DNA of 64,000 bases from Odontocerum albicorne (Eukaryota; Arthropoda; Insecta; Trichoptera; Odontoceridae): assembly GCA_949825065.1 (NCBI GenBank), contig OX463847.1, forward strand, positions 36,899,789 through 36,963,788. Direction: 5' to 3'. A program made the position numbers and the translations under genes. The notes beneath the pieces were generated by a model that saw nothing but the letters and a program-made list of their open reading frames with translations, had not been told where the DNA came from and made no database searches. Numbering within the stretch: position 1 is the first letter of the stretch; every line of letters starts with the position of its first letter. Shown here in pieces: positions 41,876 through 54,103 of the stretch.

Positions 41876-42365
41876 CATCGGTTTATTGTATTTGTTTTTC
41901 TACTCAACTGATAAACTTGTATTTCTCACCATTATAACTACTGTCACCTCAAGCTGTTTAATATCTTCTTATTTGATTATTTCCTTGTTGCCAACTTACC
42001 ATGCAGTGTTCCAGCGCCACCAGCTACCCCCATACCTCTTTGTATTGAGATTGATGGGCTCTATTGTCCGCTGGTAATGTGGATGTATAGTTAGATAGCA
42101 CTGCACCCTTGCAGGTGTGAGAAATATAATGCATTTGCTCACAGACTCAACAACTTCCAGTGAACCCTAACATGGACAGTTATTTATTTCCACCAAACGA
42201 AAACACTCGATTGTCTGTTATCCAGTTCGTATCAACAAACAAGAGCTGGATTATAAATTTCATTTTAAATAGTACACTTTCCTTTCTTTCTTCTAAAGTT
42301 TTGAATTTCTCGTGGTAACATCAATTAACATATCTTATTACTCTCTGAATAGGGGTTACTTTACA

Positions 42366-42955
42366 ACATAAAGCTGTTTCTTCTTTTTTGCTAATTTTTT
42401 TATTTTTTTCTGGTGAAATCGATTGCCTTTTTGTGCTCCGAGTATGGATTACCAGATGCAAGATGAAGCTTTTTCTTTCGTTCCGCTTAAATTTTGAATT
42501 TACTGTGGGGAAATCGATTACCTTATTTTGCAGCGATTAGGGATTATTAGATGAAAGATTAATTCTTTCTTTCCGCTAGAATTTAGAATTTACTGTGGGG
42601 AAAACGACTAACTACCATATTATGCTCCGAGTATAAATTATTAGATGCAAAATGAAGCCTTTTCTTTCTTTTTACTATTTTTTTTAATTACTTTGGGGAA
42701 ATCGATTAACGAAATATAAATATAAATCGTTGCAAGATGAAGCCTTTTCTTTCTTTCTACGTTTTGTTTTTAATTTTGTGTGGAGAAATCGATGATCTTA
42801 CTTTGCTCCGAGTAGACTCCAAATAGCGGTTAAATATATAGTGAACCCTTTTCTTTATTTCCACTGAAACTTTGAATTTACTGTGGTTAAACTGATTACC
42901 TTATTATGCTCCGAATGGACTCCAAGTAGGAATGACTAAATGCAAGGTGAACATA
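42366..42955. repeat. Degenerate tandem repeat of about 105-115 bp, five to six units
   Basis: Each unit has GATGAAGCCTTTTCTTTCTT, a TTTGAATTTACTGTGG-like part, GGAAATCGATTACCTTA and TGCTCCGAGTA. Units differ by substitutions and small gaps, so the array is old. Confidence 0.8.
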
Positions 42956-43170
42956 AATAAATGAAATTAGATTATTTAATGAAAAACTGACATTGAATGC
43001 GATTGTGCGGCTATAAAGAACTCATAACACGTGCTAACTTGTCCGAACATCGAGACTTCATGCGCCATTCAAGATCCGATTGAAACAAATAATAGAGTGA
43101 TATTTGTTGCCTTCTACTGAAAACACGTAGCATTAATAACAATAGATGGTCCAAACACGTTAATTGATGA
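42945..43170. repeat. Repeat T, copy 1
   Basis: Following the tandem array, AGTGATATTTGTTGCCTTCT...GAAAACACGTAGCATTAATA parallels 59200-59255 (GCGATCTCTGTTGCCTCTGA...AACATGGCATAATTCATAAT). The preceding AAATGCAAGGTGAAC parallels ...AGATGCAAGATAAAA. Similarity is moderate. Confidence 0.45.
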
Positions 43171-43523
43171 ATGACCTTATTATACAAGAAGATTATTTTA
43201 ACAAACCTGAAAAGGGCACTTGAAGATCAAGTCAATGATCTTTTCACTCTCTTTCCACAATCTGTAGACGTTGTAGCAAATTTATATAAAGACCTTAATA
43301 ATCTATCTTTTACAAATTCATCGACAGCGCTCTTGAAATGATAGTTAATCATTAAACAGTGGCGCTGTACAAAAAATAGTATTTTTTTATTTTATTTATC
43401 CCCAACGTTTTCTTTTTTTTATAAATATTTTGTTTGCCAATATTTTTTTTAATATTCATGATAAAATCATTAAATAAGGTATTTCCAAAGTTTTATTATA
43501 ATATAATCATAAACACAATAACT
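43171..43523. other. Spacer, no gene seen
   Basis: No recognised content. Confidence 0.35.
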
Positions 43524-43690
43524 GCTACGACATCTGTCTTCCAATCTTGGGAGTGTGAATTCGATTCTTGTTTAAACTCATTTTTTTAATTAATGCATCT
43601 TAATACGTTTCTGGTTAGTTAGAAGAAATTCCCACATAGCAATCATCGCGCCTGGTTGTATTGTATACAGTTCAAGTGTCATACAACACT
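43524..43690 (+). repeat. tRNA-derived SINE copy, degenerate
   Basis: The B box AATTCGATTCTTG, the tail TCTGGTTAGTTAGAAGAAAT, CATAGCAATCATCGCGCCTG and GTTGTATTGTATACAG follow the consensus. The A-box half is mostly lost. Confidence 0.7.
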
Positions 43691-44289
43691 ATTAATTAAT
43701 ACTAACAAACTATCTTCTTTCAAAGCACGTTCTTAAAAACATCAAAAAACAAGTATTAAGGTACAAATCAAATAATATAAATTTATCAAATGTTTAATGC
43801 ATTATTATTTCCTTACATTGAAACCTTTTCCGTTTTGCGACTGGTATCCATATATCTATTACCAGTTTCAGTACAGGAAATGAATGAATTTTGAACTCGT
43901 ATATGGAGATACGATGTTTGCATTTTAATTTGAAAAGTTATATGGGAATACACGCGACATTCTCTACCCTGGATTACATTGGATTCAGCTCTACACTTTT
44001 ATTTCATTTTTAATTTAGTTTTCATTTGCTTTATTTAAATTCTCCTCTTCATTTCCCGGTTTGTTGCGAGAGCAATGCTTATGTCCAACTTTTGTCACGT
44101 TTTATCGGCGGGGTCTGGTACATTGATGCAAAATAAAAACTTGAATGGTATGTATTTTTATTGCATTATTTCGTTATTTAAAACTATTTTTGTTTATGGG
44201 TTTATGTATCTGTAAGGTTTCTTAAGTCGAAAATCGTAAAATTTTAAGTGTACTTTTTTTGCAATTTTGATTTATCTCTTTTTGGTTTA
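43691..44289. other. AT-rich spacer, no gene seen
   Basis: No recognised frame or repeat. Confidence 0.35.
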
Positions 44290-44422
44290 TCTTCTCCCTG
44301 GCTCCATCCCAACTCATTGTCTGCGAAGACTGTTGGGGTCAGCTCTCCTCGTCTTCAGGTTGTATGCTCTTTTGTCCCGGACTACGTCCCCCAGGCCGTG
44401 CCTCTGCATCAGGTTATCTTTT
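44290..44422 (-). mobile_element. 5'-truncated LINE fragment, same family as 38596-38786
   Basis: The reverse strand encodes the same GlyLeuGlyAspValVal...NLRTRRADPNSL tail ending RRQ-stop. It is more truncated (133 bp). Flanks CTCTTTTTGGTTTAT and CTTTTTATGGTTTAT form an imperfect duplication. Confidence 0.8.
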
Positions 44423-44924
44423 TATGGTTTATAAATTCTTAAACGTTGATATCGTATAGAAAGCAATTATGTTCTTGTGCCCTGGATTCAATGTTCTTCC
44501 ATATTATTATTTATATTATTTCGTAAGCAAATTCTATTTTATACACACCACTCCTTTTTAGTTTATTTTTCTCTGTCTTTAGCGTTAAAAATGTTTTTCA
44601 TTATATTGTTGTTTTTATGTGCAATTTTTCTGAAAGTTATTTGAGACAATCGGGGATACAAACTTACGAGATAAGACTTTATCATCAAAATATTAGCCAC
44701 AAAGCATATTCATATAAAAAATGGTCTCTATTTTCAACGCTGTTAAGTTATTCCTATTTTCCGTTTTGTTCTAAAAACCTTCAAATTTTCCTCCTCGCTT
44801 ACCTCCACAGGCAGACCATTCCATTTAACAGTTTCAGTAACGCCGAAGGCTCTTTTGGAATAAAAAAAACGTATTGATCCTATAAGCAACATGTATCCCA
44901 CATTTATTAATGGGTATGCCTGAA
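44423..44924. other. AT-rich spacer, no gene seen
   Basis: Overlapping short frames on both strands, none recognisable. Confidence 0.35.
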
Positions 44925-45065
44925 TCATCATACTGTCTTTGTAGTTCGTCTGCTGTTGGTAAGTTTTCTGCGGTGTTCTTACCAAATATGTTTTTCTGAG
45001 CATATGCAGATGCGAGGAAGTAACCAAACTCATGACCGTAGCTACTACCTTTCTCTTCTTACATT
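44925..45065 (+). repeat. Family B, left part only
   Basis: TTTGTAGTTCGTCTGCTGTT, GGTAAGTTTTCTGCGGTGTT, CTTACCAAATATGTTTTTCT and a middle with GACCGTAGCTACTACC match 27880-28015. Confidence 0.6.
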
Positions 45066-45069
45066 CATC

Positions 45070-45700
45070 ATCATCCTATCGTGTAGCTCATAACTGAGCA
45101 TTGTAACTCCCATGATAGTCTACGACGATTCATCTCCATCCATCCCTGCACTCCGAAGCTCGAAGATCAGTTATTAAGGTTAGTTCAATTGTATCTCTCA
45201 CTTAGTCAGTTCAACGCATTGGGATTTTTTCTTTAGTGTGTCATCCTTCAAAGCCTCAAGTAACCACAAACCTCTACAAACTGTCTTCTTGACCAAGAGC
45301 AATGTGCCAAAAAAATCGGAGTACTCGTCGAAGGCATATTGTCGACAATCTGTCGGTGATTCTCAGTTCTTCGAGAATAGAAGCGTTAGTTCGCCTTCTG
45401 TCCATGGAGTTCGTAACACTCTTCTCCAGCACCTCATTTCAAATGCATCTATTCTACGTCTCTCACTTCTTCTCAGAATCCATGTCTCATGATATTGCGA
45501 AGACGAGAGAATAAACTAGGCGCATTTTCGTCGTGATAGGGATAGTTCTGTTCTTCCATATCTTTTCCAGTTTTGACATCACATTTTTTGCCATTTCAGT
45601 TCTTCTTTTCACCTCAGCCACGCATCCTCCATTGTTGGTAACACTGAAGAATAAGTAAATAAAATAAATAACCACTTTCAGACCATGATTCACATCATGC
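45070..45700 (-). pseudogene. LINE reverse-transcriptase C-terminus, second FFGHVARG-type copy
   Basis: Minus-strand frames include CVAEVKRRTEMAKNVMSKLE, KIWKNRTIPITTKMRLVYSL, then an 'SWxLRKxxxxRIDAFEMxCxRR'-type region and text matching 5035-5290 in reverse (TCGAAGGCATATTGTCGACA). It covers more of the protein than the 5-kb copy but is broken by stops. Confidence 0.72.
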
Positions 45701-45724
45701 TTGAATAATACCCCTTAAAAATTA

Positions 45725-45990
45725 TATGTTTCATCATCACTGTCAACCAGGGTCGATCGACTGCTGGACGAAGGTCTACTCAAGCTGACTCCAAACAGTT
45801 CGGTTCTTTGCTCGTTGATGCCACGCGATGCCGCCACGCTTCCTGATTTCATCCATCCAGCGTACCCTCGGTCTTCTTCTGGGCCTCTTTATGCCCCATG
45901 GGTACCATTGGATTATTTCGGATGTCCATCGGGAGTTTGACATTCTGGCTACGTGTCCGGCTCATTGCCGTTTCATTCTTTTGACAATAT
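45725..45990 (-). pseudogene. RTE-like 3' end, second copy
   Basis: CCAGGGTCGATCGACTGCTG, AGACTGACTCCAAAC-like text and TCATCCAGCGTACCCTCGGT are the reverse of 40960-41170. The CATCATCAC run at 45733 is the reversed GAT tail. It is GC-richer than its flanks. Confidence 0.78.
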
Positions 45991-46016
45991 GTTTATACAT
46001 ATACAAATTGATAATT

Positions 46017-46350
46017 AAAAAAAATATTCATTACACCGGACAATTATTTACGCCATCGTGAATTAAAACCATTTTCAGTTCCGCGTTCATGAACTAAGCC
46101 GTTAAAAGCATCACCACTTGCACACGGAATGATCTTGTTGAAGGAATTTTCCGATATCGAAATTCTCCAACCCTGAATAAGTTGGGGAGAGATCTTGTAA
46201 ATAATCATTGTAAGTATAATTTAATTACTTCACAGGGAAGCATGAGTAATATTGTTGCTGTTGTATTTAAGCTTTTAATCCCTTTTTTTTCAGGTTATTT
46301 GATGTTTAATAATTGGGCACAACCTGTATCAAGTGTAATATAAATAAGTA
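46017..46350 (-). pseudogene. Family V, unidentified protein C-terminus, copy 2
   Basis: The reverse strand encodes GEFRYRKI...-like text in one frame and KIIPCASGDAFNGLVHERGT, then NSRWRK and a stop in another. Homologous with 41335-41660 in opposite orientation, about 4.4 kb apart. Substitutions are spread over the whole length. Confidence 0.55.
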
Positions 46351-46740
46351 ATTAAGTTTGATAAATTTACCTTGAGAAGAGACAGTGTGTATCAAAATGC
46401 GCATGTGGTATGATAGATGGAGATAGATAATGGAATAAAATTAACTTAAGTGCTCTATTGTATTTTATACAATTAAAATTTATCATAATTTTCTAGTAGA
46501 TTAGAAGGAAAGCATTCGCTCTACTTTGATATTTATGTATTAAAAATATGTTTTTATACTTTAAAATTAGATACCATAATGTAGAACAACTTATAAATTG
46601 ATTGATCTACAAAATGAAAACCAAATCATTCTTAAAATGACTAGACTGTAATTTAACGTGCCAACAGTCTAAAACAAACGAATACATTTTTTTTAATTCC
46701 TTCATCAAAATCCTGAAATCTATCCCACCCGTCTACACTG

Positions 46741-46859
46741 AAAGGGTGAATTACACAATATCGGGCACGTGAGCGTCTACACAGCTACAAATAGCTTCTA
46801 CCGCACAACGCACGTGCACGTACGCGTGGAACGTGACCCCACGTTGTGCGATTCACCTT
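46741..46859. mobile_element. GC-rich foldback of about 120 bp
   Basis: The left AAAGGGTGAATTACACAATA (then TCGGGCACGTGA) and the right read in reverse (GAAGGTGAATCGCACAACGT, then GGGGTCACGT) form an imperfect inverted repeat. Inside, CGCACAACG and CGTTGTGCG also pair. The stretch is CpG-rich within AT-rich DNA. Confidence 0.6.
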
Positions 46860-47328
46860 CGGGCCGAAACTCCCATACCGTATTACACAACTCGCGATAA
46901 TTTCTATTGTTTTTTCTTCTCTATTTTTTATTATTTTGATTTGTTTGCCATCTCTCGGATATTGCATAAATTAATTTCAACTCAATTTACCCGAGTTTCA
47001 AACATTGCCATAATTGGCTTTTGTCATAAAAGTTTTCTTTACTATTGTATTGAAATAATTGAATTTTAAATCACAGTGAAGTTATTTATTTATTCGTATG
47101 GTACCACTCAACGTATTAAAATTGGTTATGCGAAAGATAAAGAGCGTGGCCGGGAGACAGACTAGCTTTAGGATGCAGAACTAATAGATTTGACACTTTA
47201 CTTGCAGTTCACTATCGTGCGTGTTTCAAATGCTACCACATGGGAACAGGCAATAATACTAGTACAAATTAAGCACGTCTGAGTATTGTTATCAGGCAAA
47301 CTGAAACCAATTTTATAATATGTTTTTG
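46860..47328. other. Spacer, no gene seen
   Basis: No recognised content. Confidence 0.35.
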
Positions 47329-47404
47329 AGTACCATCGAGAATAGAACCCAAATACTTATGAAAAACAAAGGGTCTAACCAACTATGCTTCTGAGGTTGC
47401 CATC
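47329..47404 (-). repeat. tRNA-derived SINE head, degenerate
   Basis: The reverse of the head: AGTACCATCGAGAATAGAAC (B-box region with the same 'GATGGTACT' end as the copy at 35540) and CTAACCAACTATGCTTCTGA. Confidence 0.6.
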
Positions 47405-47472
47405 CTTTATTTTAATTTTACTTTTGTTAGTGATTTGAAAAAAATATCCGCAATATCGATTTTTCGAGATAG

Positions 47473-47801
47473 ACGTTTATTTATTTAACACTATTGTAAA
47501 TATAATCTGGCGGGGTTATTGTCAGGCAGCAATCTCTTCCAACCAACCAGACATAAGTAAATGAAGCTAGTTACATGGTCCCAAAAAACATTCAAATGAC
47601 TATCCATTCCCACGAAATCTATGAACACATACGTGAGCATATACCCACAAACCCCACAAAGACGAGCAATCACCCGAACATTCCTTTTCATATAAAGTGA
47701 AGAAAAATCAGGAATGAAACACATTATATTACTGACTAGAAGATTTTTCAGTCGCTTCTTAAAGCATGCTAAGGACGTAGCAAATCTGGTATTGGTTTAT
47801 A
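47473..47801 (-). mobile_element. LINE-A 3' end
   Basis: TTTATTTATTTAACACTATT tail, TTCCAACCAACCAGAC, the 3' UTR and the reversed 'KKRL...CF' region. It is truncated at the end of the ORF. Confidence 0.82.
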
Positions 47802-47807
47802 AGTATA

Positions 47808-48045
47808 TAGAATAAAAAATCAATCATAAGATAGTTTGGCCACATTGAGAGAATGAGTTGTGAAAGACTTTCGAAACAAATATCATATATGCCTGAATTG
47901 AATGCTGTGTGAGAAATAGGTAGGCCGAGGAAAGAGGGGAAGTAAGTAGTTTTAGAAATTTTAGCTGAAAGATCGGTAAGAAGTATGAGAAACAAAAATT
48001 TGTAAGACGAGAAGAATGAATGTGAAGGGAAAAACTGTATGTATG
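47808..48045 (+). pseudogene. LINE-Z C-terminal remnant
   Basis: GATAGTTTGGCCACATTGAG ('SLATLRE/FGHIER' region), TAGGTAGGCCGAGGAAAGAG ('GRPRK'), and later decayed text. It abuts LINE-A. Confidence 0.55.
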
Positions 48046-48199
48046 TATAAAAAAGTCTATCCCAAAATACTCTTAGCCTGGTAATTTGTATATTTTAGCT
48101 TTTAAATAGAAATCCAAATTTAAAGTCTTGAGTTTATCTTTATTCCTTTCTTATAAAATATTTGAAATAAAATAATCTTATCTTCTAGAACTATGGTTC

Positions 48200-48335
48200 T
48201 CGTCTTGGATACTATTCCCCTAGTATCTCCAAGTCAGTCAAAATATTGCCCATGTAGCGCTTTCTGTACCTACCCAAGGGTCGTGTTCCACCTGGCTTTA
48301 CATGGTGTATAATTCTAATGGCTCGCACGCTTTTT
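48200..48335 (-). pseudogene. LINE reverse-transcriptase C-terminal scrap
   Basis: Minus-strand frame reads SVRAIRIIHHVKPGGTRPLG, then RYRKRYMGNILTDLEILGE and a stop. A basic 'RPxGRxxKRxxxxxxxDLxxLG' pattern is typical of LINE C-termini. No RT motif is present. Confidence 0.55.
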
Positions 48336-48694
48336 TCATATAGAACCAAATCAAGCTTTAATTTTACTAAAAAGCAGCATTTTTTTTTATTTAACGGCTT
48401 ATTAGAAATCAAAGAGTCTCTTGAATACATTGTATAGAATATACTTAACTTAATCTAAACCATTGAAGCTTTCATATAGGATTACATACGAGCTTAACAA
48501 AAGCTACACTCAGACATTAAACAATGAAAAAAACTTGTAAATCAAGATACAAATAAAAATATTAGAAATATTCTAGGGGAAAAAGAAAACTAAACATGAA
48601 ACAAAATATTTAAGAGTAACTGGGGTGTATCGCCTGCCAAGTGAATTAATATGAAGCAAAGTATAATTATAATTCATCTTAATATTTACTTGAT
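48336..48694. other. AT-rich spacer, no gene seen
   Basis: No recognised content. Confidence 0.35.
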
Positions 48695-49110
48695 ATTTAA
48701 GTACCTATTTTATCTAAAGTACTCAATTCTCGAACTTGAAGAAACTTCTGTTGATGATTTCTTCTTCTCACATGGGGCATGTCTTCTCCTACCAGATACT
48801 GTGTTAGGTTATGTAGTTCATTCACGCCTCCAAAGAACGCATACTGTTTGCAGCTGTGTACGGTATGGTCCATGATCTGAATTTTCCCGCACTCGCAGAA
48901 AGGCGACTCCGCAAAGCCCCACTTGTGCATATCATATGCAGTGTGGTTCACTCCCTATCTGCTCTTATTTAGAGTACTCCGCTCCTTCTGAGTTAGGGAC
49001 AACCTCACTGTTGGGTCCCCCACAATATGCTTTTACATCACACTCTGTCTAACGGGGCCGTCATTCATCGGCGATCGGCCTGGCCTGTTGTGTATTTGCT
49101 CCGGGGTCTT
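48695..49110 (-). pseudogene. Jockey-like LINE C-terminus with cysteine motif
   Basis: Minus strand: TVRLSLTQKERSTLNKSR just upstream of the 84-codon frame VNHTAYDMHKWGF, ESPFCECGKIQIMDHTVHSC and KQYAFFGGVNELHN. The 'HKWG...CxCG...DH...C' arrangement is the C-terminal cysteine motif of jockey-type LINE proteins. The plus-strand fragment at 15890-16300 is related. One in-frame stop interrupts it. Confidence 0.78.
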
Positions 49111-49459
49111 CCAGATTGAACAACGGGAGTTAACACAGCTATTTCTATTTCAGCTATTCTCTTATTTCCGCAGAAACATGCAGTTGATTGATTGATTTGC
49201 ATATATTGATAAATAAATAAATTAACTAAATAATTTTTATTCACCTGTCAACGTTGAACAGCTCGTTCGGTCTAGTTGAACAAATGGGGCAACGGAAACG
49301 TATTATTTCAGGTAAAAACTGCGGAATCTACAAGTTGATTAATTATTTTAAACAAAAAACAAATATCTATGTTATTTTGGATCTATGATAACTTTTTATT
49401 GAATTGTGTTTTTAGTTCGATGGGTTATTTAATTTTTATACTTGGCGTATTATATTTTC
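49111..49459. other. AT-rich spacer, no gene seen
   Basis: No recognised content. Confidence 0.35.
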
Positions 49460-49600
49460 ATTAACAAGCTATTTTTCTTTTTCGCAGGTAAGAAACTAAC
49501 TTCAACTACAGTAAAACAATGAATGCACTACAAGTTGACAAACGAACATGTCGGGAACTTGACCTGGTAAGTTTGTATTTTTGTATCATACACTCCAACT
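49460..49600 (-). pseudogene. Family W, copy 2, left piece
   Basis: 49471-49521 is identical to 12875-12925. The minus strand again encodes HCFTVVEVSFLPAKKKN. Beyond the identical block the two loci diverge. The remainder of this copy resumes at 50255 after an inserted LINE-Z. Confidence 0.6.
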
Positions 49601-49604
49601 TGAG

Positions 49605-50254
<650 letters not shown>

Positions 50255-50265
<11 letters not shown>

Positions 50266-50770
50266 AACCCATCAATATATCCGAATAGGTGGTTCCGATA
50301 TATTGAAGAGCGTTACCGGAAGACAACAATATCTTCGTAGGTATTATATAGGATTAAAACAACTTCAAAGTTAACAACCTTCAGTTATTAAGTTTGTGAC
50401 CCTTTAATATCGACCCTCGGTTCAACAAAGAGCATGATGTGAGTTTTGGCTTTGATTTCATAGCTCTAGTAACTATGAAATCACAAGTCTTGAAAGTGTT
50501 AAATTTCCAATATGGCGAATCCTTTATGTTCAGCAAATATATGAACAGAGTCTGCTTTCTGTATGGTGCCATATATATCGTCTTTTTATTACTATGACCA
50601 AAAGTCTGAACTTGCAGTACGTGAAATAGTAAAGATTCTTCTTCACCACAAATTCTTAATTCATTAGTAATCATTTGTCCTGTTTTTATGATATCCAACA
50701 CAACATCTTGAAGGCATCGATCTTTTCTAGATCGTGAGCTCGATTGATCCACGTCTCAAATCCGTAAACA
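50255..50770 (-). pseudogene. Family W, copy 2, right piece
   Basis: Minus strand encodes KILLSSGNALQYIGTTYSD, which aligns with KTMLSAGQTIEFVGITYSN of copy 1. Further upstream, FETWINRAHDLEKIDAFKML resembles the post-RT block of LINE proteins ('ETW...IDAFEMxCW'), which suggests family W may be, or be joined to, a LINE. Stops are frequent. Confidence 0.5.
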
Positions 50771-50829
50771 AAGGTTAAAAAAAGATAATTTATTAATTGA
50801 ATGACACATTGCCTCATTTTTTATCAAGA

Positions 50830-51120
50830 ATAATAAAAATAGTAATTGAAGGGAAATTTATATAGCGCCGTGTAGAGAACAAACTCTTCTCAAGGATGAT
50901 CTAACTCGGGGGTTTGAACCCATTATTATTGACATATCAAAACAAAACAAAAAACAAGTTAAGTGTGTAAGGAAAGAAAAGTGGCGGTTGCGGTAATCGA
51001 ATGTAGAACTTCTCTATATCTACATTTGTTTCGACAAATTTACCAGTGGAAAATGAACTACAAAGAAACCTTTTTAGATCTTTTGATACATTATAGTGAC
51101 ACATTTGGCTTTACGTAAAG
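50830..51120 (-). repeat. Family B, SINE-like, copy
   Basis: TATATAGCGCCGTGTAGAGA, AACAAACTCTTCTCAAGGAT, CTCGGGGGTTTGAACCCATT and a distal part with AAGAAACCTTTTTAGATCTT match the family in reverse. Confidence 0.7.
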
Positions 51121-52249
51121 TGTAGTTCTATTGCACATTGTTTTTCACATATTGTATGCAATCACTTTTACAGTATTTATCTTCCTTTTATAACTTTTTC
51201 GCCATGTCCAAGTCTGTCTTGGATATCCCAATATTAGGATAAATGTTTCATTATGAACACAGCGTGATTAGGTTTTCTTGAAACACTCCGGTCAGTAAAC
51301 ACGCTGTTGAAGTTTTTTACCCACCATTTAACATTTAACTTGCTACCGTTGTTCGTTCAATATCGCATTAAGTATATTATAACAATGTATATCAGTTTGA
51401 CCCTTTTAATACTACGAGGACGATTATCGACCCCATAGTGTATGCGAAAAATCCCACGGGACCGATCATCGGCCTCAAAGTTTTCATACAAGTTTTTTAT
51501 ACTGAATAAAAAAAATATTTTTTTTATGAAATATGATTTTTTTTTATTATTTTACAGTCTACAGGGAGGTCTCCACAAAAAAATTAGGTTATAAAAGTAA
51601 ATATTAACTGAGATAAAAAATAAAATATAAACCACTGTTCTTTTTTTGCTAAAAAATGCTTGGTATTTTTCGCACATTTTATGCAAAATATGCTGGGATT
51701 AAAAGGATTAAAACTAGTGAACAAAATAAAAATACAAATACGAAATTCTTGTGTTCATATAATAAACATAACATAAAAGCCATGGCAAAGAATATACATA
51801 ACAAAAAAACTATTTTTGAGTTGAATACCAAATTTAAAAACATTAATACGTTTTCTTACTTCTTTAAATTGTTTAGAATATTCCAAATCGTGAAATTCAG
51901 AATTTTATTTCGAATAGTGAAGTTCAATCCCAATTTTATCTTCAATATTTCAACAGGAGGAGAATTCTAAAAAAATCCTCATCCGATTGCGAAACTCAAC
52001 TAAATTACTCAAATTAGTCTATTTTCAGTCGAAAAATGCTTCGCATCTTTCCCTCGCGTCCTCCCTCACTCCTCAGCATACCACTCCTTCATCACAGCCC
52101 CTCTCATCCCCTGCCCCTTTCATGCTTGAGTACGTCACCTAAGTGGCTCTCCATACTGAGTTACTTTTCTAAAAGTCCTGGCACCATATTCGGCAAGACA
52201 AGTCAAATAAACGCGCCAAATGATATGAAAATCATTTGCATTTTTCTAA
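51121..52249. other. AT-rich spacer, no gene assigned
   Basis: A 104-codon lysine/asparagine/phenylalanine-rich frame at 51656-51970 reflects base composition only. A C-rich patch at 52030-52160 is unexplained. Confidence 0.35.
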
Positions 52250-53100
52250 TATTATCCTTTTCACTAATTACAGTAGATCATAAAAAATATACATTTGCCA
52301 ACGTTTTTTTCCAATCCGCAATACATTTGTGGAAATCACTTTTTGAGATAGCCTTTAGCTCACCCAGCGATTTTGCATTTAACTCCTCTATGGTCGCAAA
52401 ACGTTATCATTTTAATGTCATCTTCATCTTCGGGGACAAAAAAAGTCGCAGGAGGTCATATCTAGTGAATACGGTGGCTGCGCCATCACGAAGGTGTTGG
52501 TTTTAGCCAAAAAAAAATGTGCAGAAATATGAGCCGGTGCATTATCATGATGCAAAATCCAGGAGTTGTTTGTCCGCATTTCTGATCGTTTTCTTCGGAT
52601 TGTTTCACGCAAATGGTGTAAAACACCCTTATTGACCGTACGGCCTGGATGAATAGAATTCATAGTAGACTAACATATGCCTGTAATTGATGAAAACAGT
52701 AAGCAGAACCTTGACATTTGATCGAGCTTGGCGTGCTTTTATCGGTCTTGGCTCTTCAGAAGGCTTTCATCGAGATGATTGAGCATTTGTTTCGATGTCA
52801 TTGCCATACATCCACGTTTCATCACCTGCTATGAAGTGTTGGAGTAATTCTGGGTCGTCAGCAAATTCAGCCAACGTTTTTGCGATACTGCTTTTGTTGA
52901 AAATTCTTCAGTTTTAGAACAAATTTAGCTGCCACTTATTTTAGGCCAAAAATGTTGGTAAAAATGGTTTCGCGTCAACCGTATGAGATACCATTTTCCT
53001 CAGTAGCTTCTCTTATAGCGATTCGGCGATTACTTAGCACAATTTATTCCATTTTTAATGCAGCTTCTTTGTCCAGTCATTATTTAAATAAAAAAATAGC
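52250..53100 (-). pseudogene. Second mariner transposase, heavily decayed
   Basis: Minus-strand pieces in several frames, in order: MESIVLSNRRIAIREATEEN (DNA-binding region), MAMTSKQMLNHLDESLLKSQ-type frame-shifted text around the 'DET' block, SIHPGRTVNKGVLHHLRETI, SWILHHDNAPAHISAHF (the HHDNAPAH block), PPYSLDMTSCDFF (equivalent of PPYSPDLxPxDFF with the final D) and a 'KRWQMYI' end. Many frameshifts and stops. It belongs to a different mariner lineage from the 9.84-kb element. Terminal repeats were not found. Confidence 0.85.
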
Positions 53101-53284
53101 AAACAAGCCAAAATGCGTTGTAAATACTTGCTTAACAAACACAAACTACCCGTCTTATATCGCTGAAAATTTTGAATTGTACATCATAGACAGTGTTGTG
53201 AATGTGAAAAAAATATATTGACTCAAAAACAGCCCGCGAAATTAAAATATTCTCGTTATTCTTTGATAAAACCATGTATGTATA

Positions 53285-53425
53285 TTTGTTTAATAAATGT
53301 TTCTTCATTCATCCGTGCCCAAACCATCTTTGATTGCTCTTCTTCATATTTCTTAACATATCGGCTTTAAGTTTCCATTCATACTTAATCACTTTATTGC
53401 GTATTTTGTCTTACATTTTTATATA
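53285..53425 (-). pseudogene. LINE-Z scrap
   Basis: TTCTTCATTCATCCGTGCCC, ATTGCTCTTCTTCATATTTC and AAGTTTCCATTCATACTTAA mirror 34905-35000 and 49840-49920. Confidence 0.5.
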
Positions 53426-53485
53426 AATAAATAATAAATAAATAAATAAATAATAAATAAATAAATAATAAATAAATAAATATAG
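53424..53485. repeat. AAAT/AAT simple repeat
   Basis: AATAAATAAATAAATAATAA-type run. It forms the A-rich (reversed: TTTA) tail of family Y. Confidence 0.9.
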
Positions 53486-53870
53486 GTTTATTGGTAGCAG
53501 CATAGTATGTACATAATACATTTAAATATACTTCAAGAACACATAAATTGCAGAGAATACATTCAAGACAGCAGCTATCAAAAGGTCTGGGCTCAACTCA
53601 TAACATCCCCCCGGCCAAGATACACCCCACCAATATAGGGCGAGCCCAGCCACAGGGACACCAGATGTTTTTCAGCCCACACCCTTGCATATGTAGAATA
53701 AGAAGAAGAGAAAAAAAACACAGAAAATAAATAGATGACAGAAAAATACATTTAAGAGGGAAGACATTAAAAGGTCCGGGCTCATCCCACATAAATAAGT
53801 TTAATAAATTTTTCAGTAAGCAAAATTTGAACCACACCCGACAAGTTGGGATGTGTGTAACAAATACAAT
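53486..53870 (-). repeat. Family Y, uninterrupted copy
   Basis: TATAGGTTTATTGGTAGCAG, GAGAATACATTCAAGACAGC, CCAAGATACACCCCACCAAT and CACACCCTTGCATATGTAG match 39600-40330. A partial second unit (AATACATTTAAGAGGGAAGA...GGTCCGGGCTCATCCCAC) begins at 53747, so the family has an internal duplication here. Confidence 0.75.
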
Positions 53871-54103
53871 AATATAAAAAAAGTATTTCGAAAAAAATTA
53901 TTAAAGAGTAAAAAATACAAAACATTCGGAAAATACAACAAAATTCCCCATTTTTATTTATTACAATAAAAATCTGTTAACGGTTCATCTCTTTTGAAAA
54001 CAAATTTTCTCAAAAGACGAATAATAACTCTTTTCATCTTTATATTCTATTGATCCGTCCCTCCAGAAAGCAATTTATTATTTTTCCCTCTTCTTAAAGT
54101 TAC
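53871..54103. other. AT-rich spacer, no gene seen
   Basis: No recognised content. Confidence 0.35.

Noticed and set aside
51656..51970. A 104-codon Lys/Asn/Phe-rich frame
   Set aside because: Composition matches AT-rich noncoding DNA; no domain, no supporting start context or neighbours.
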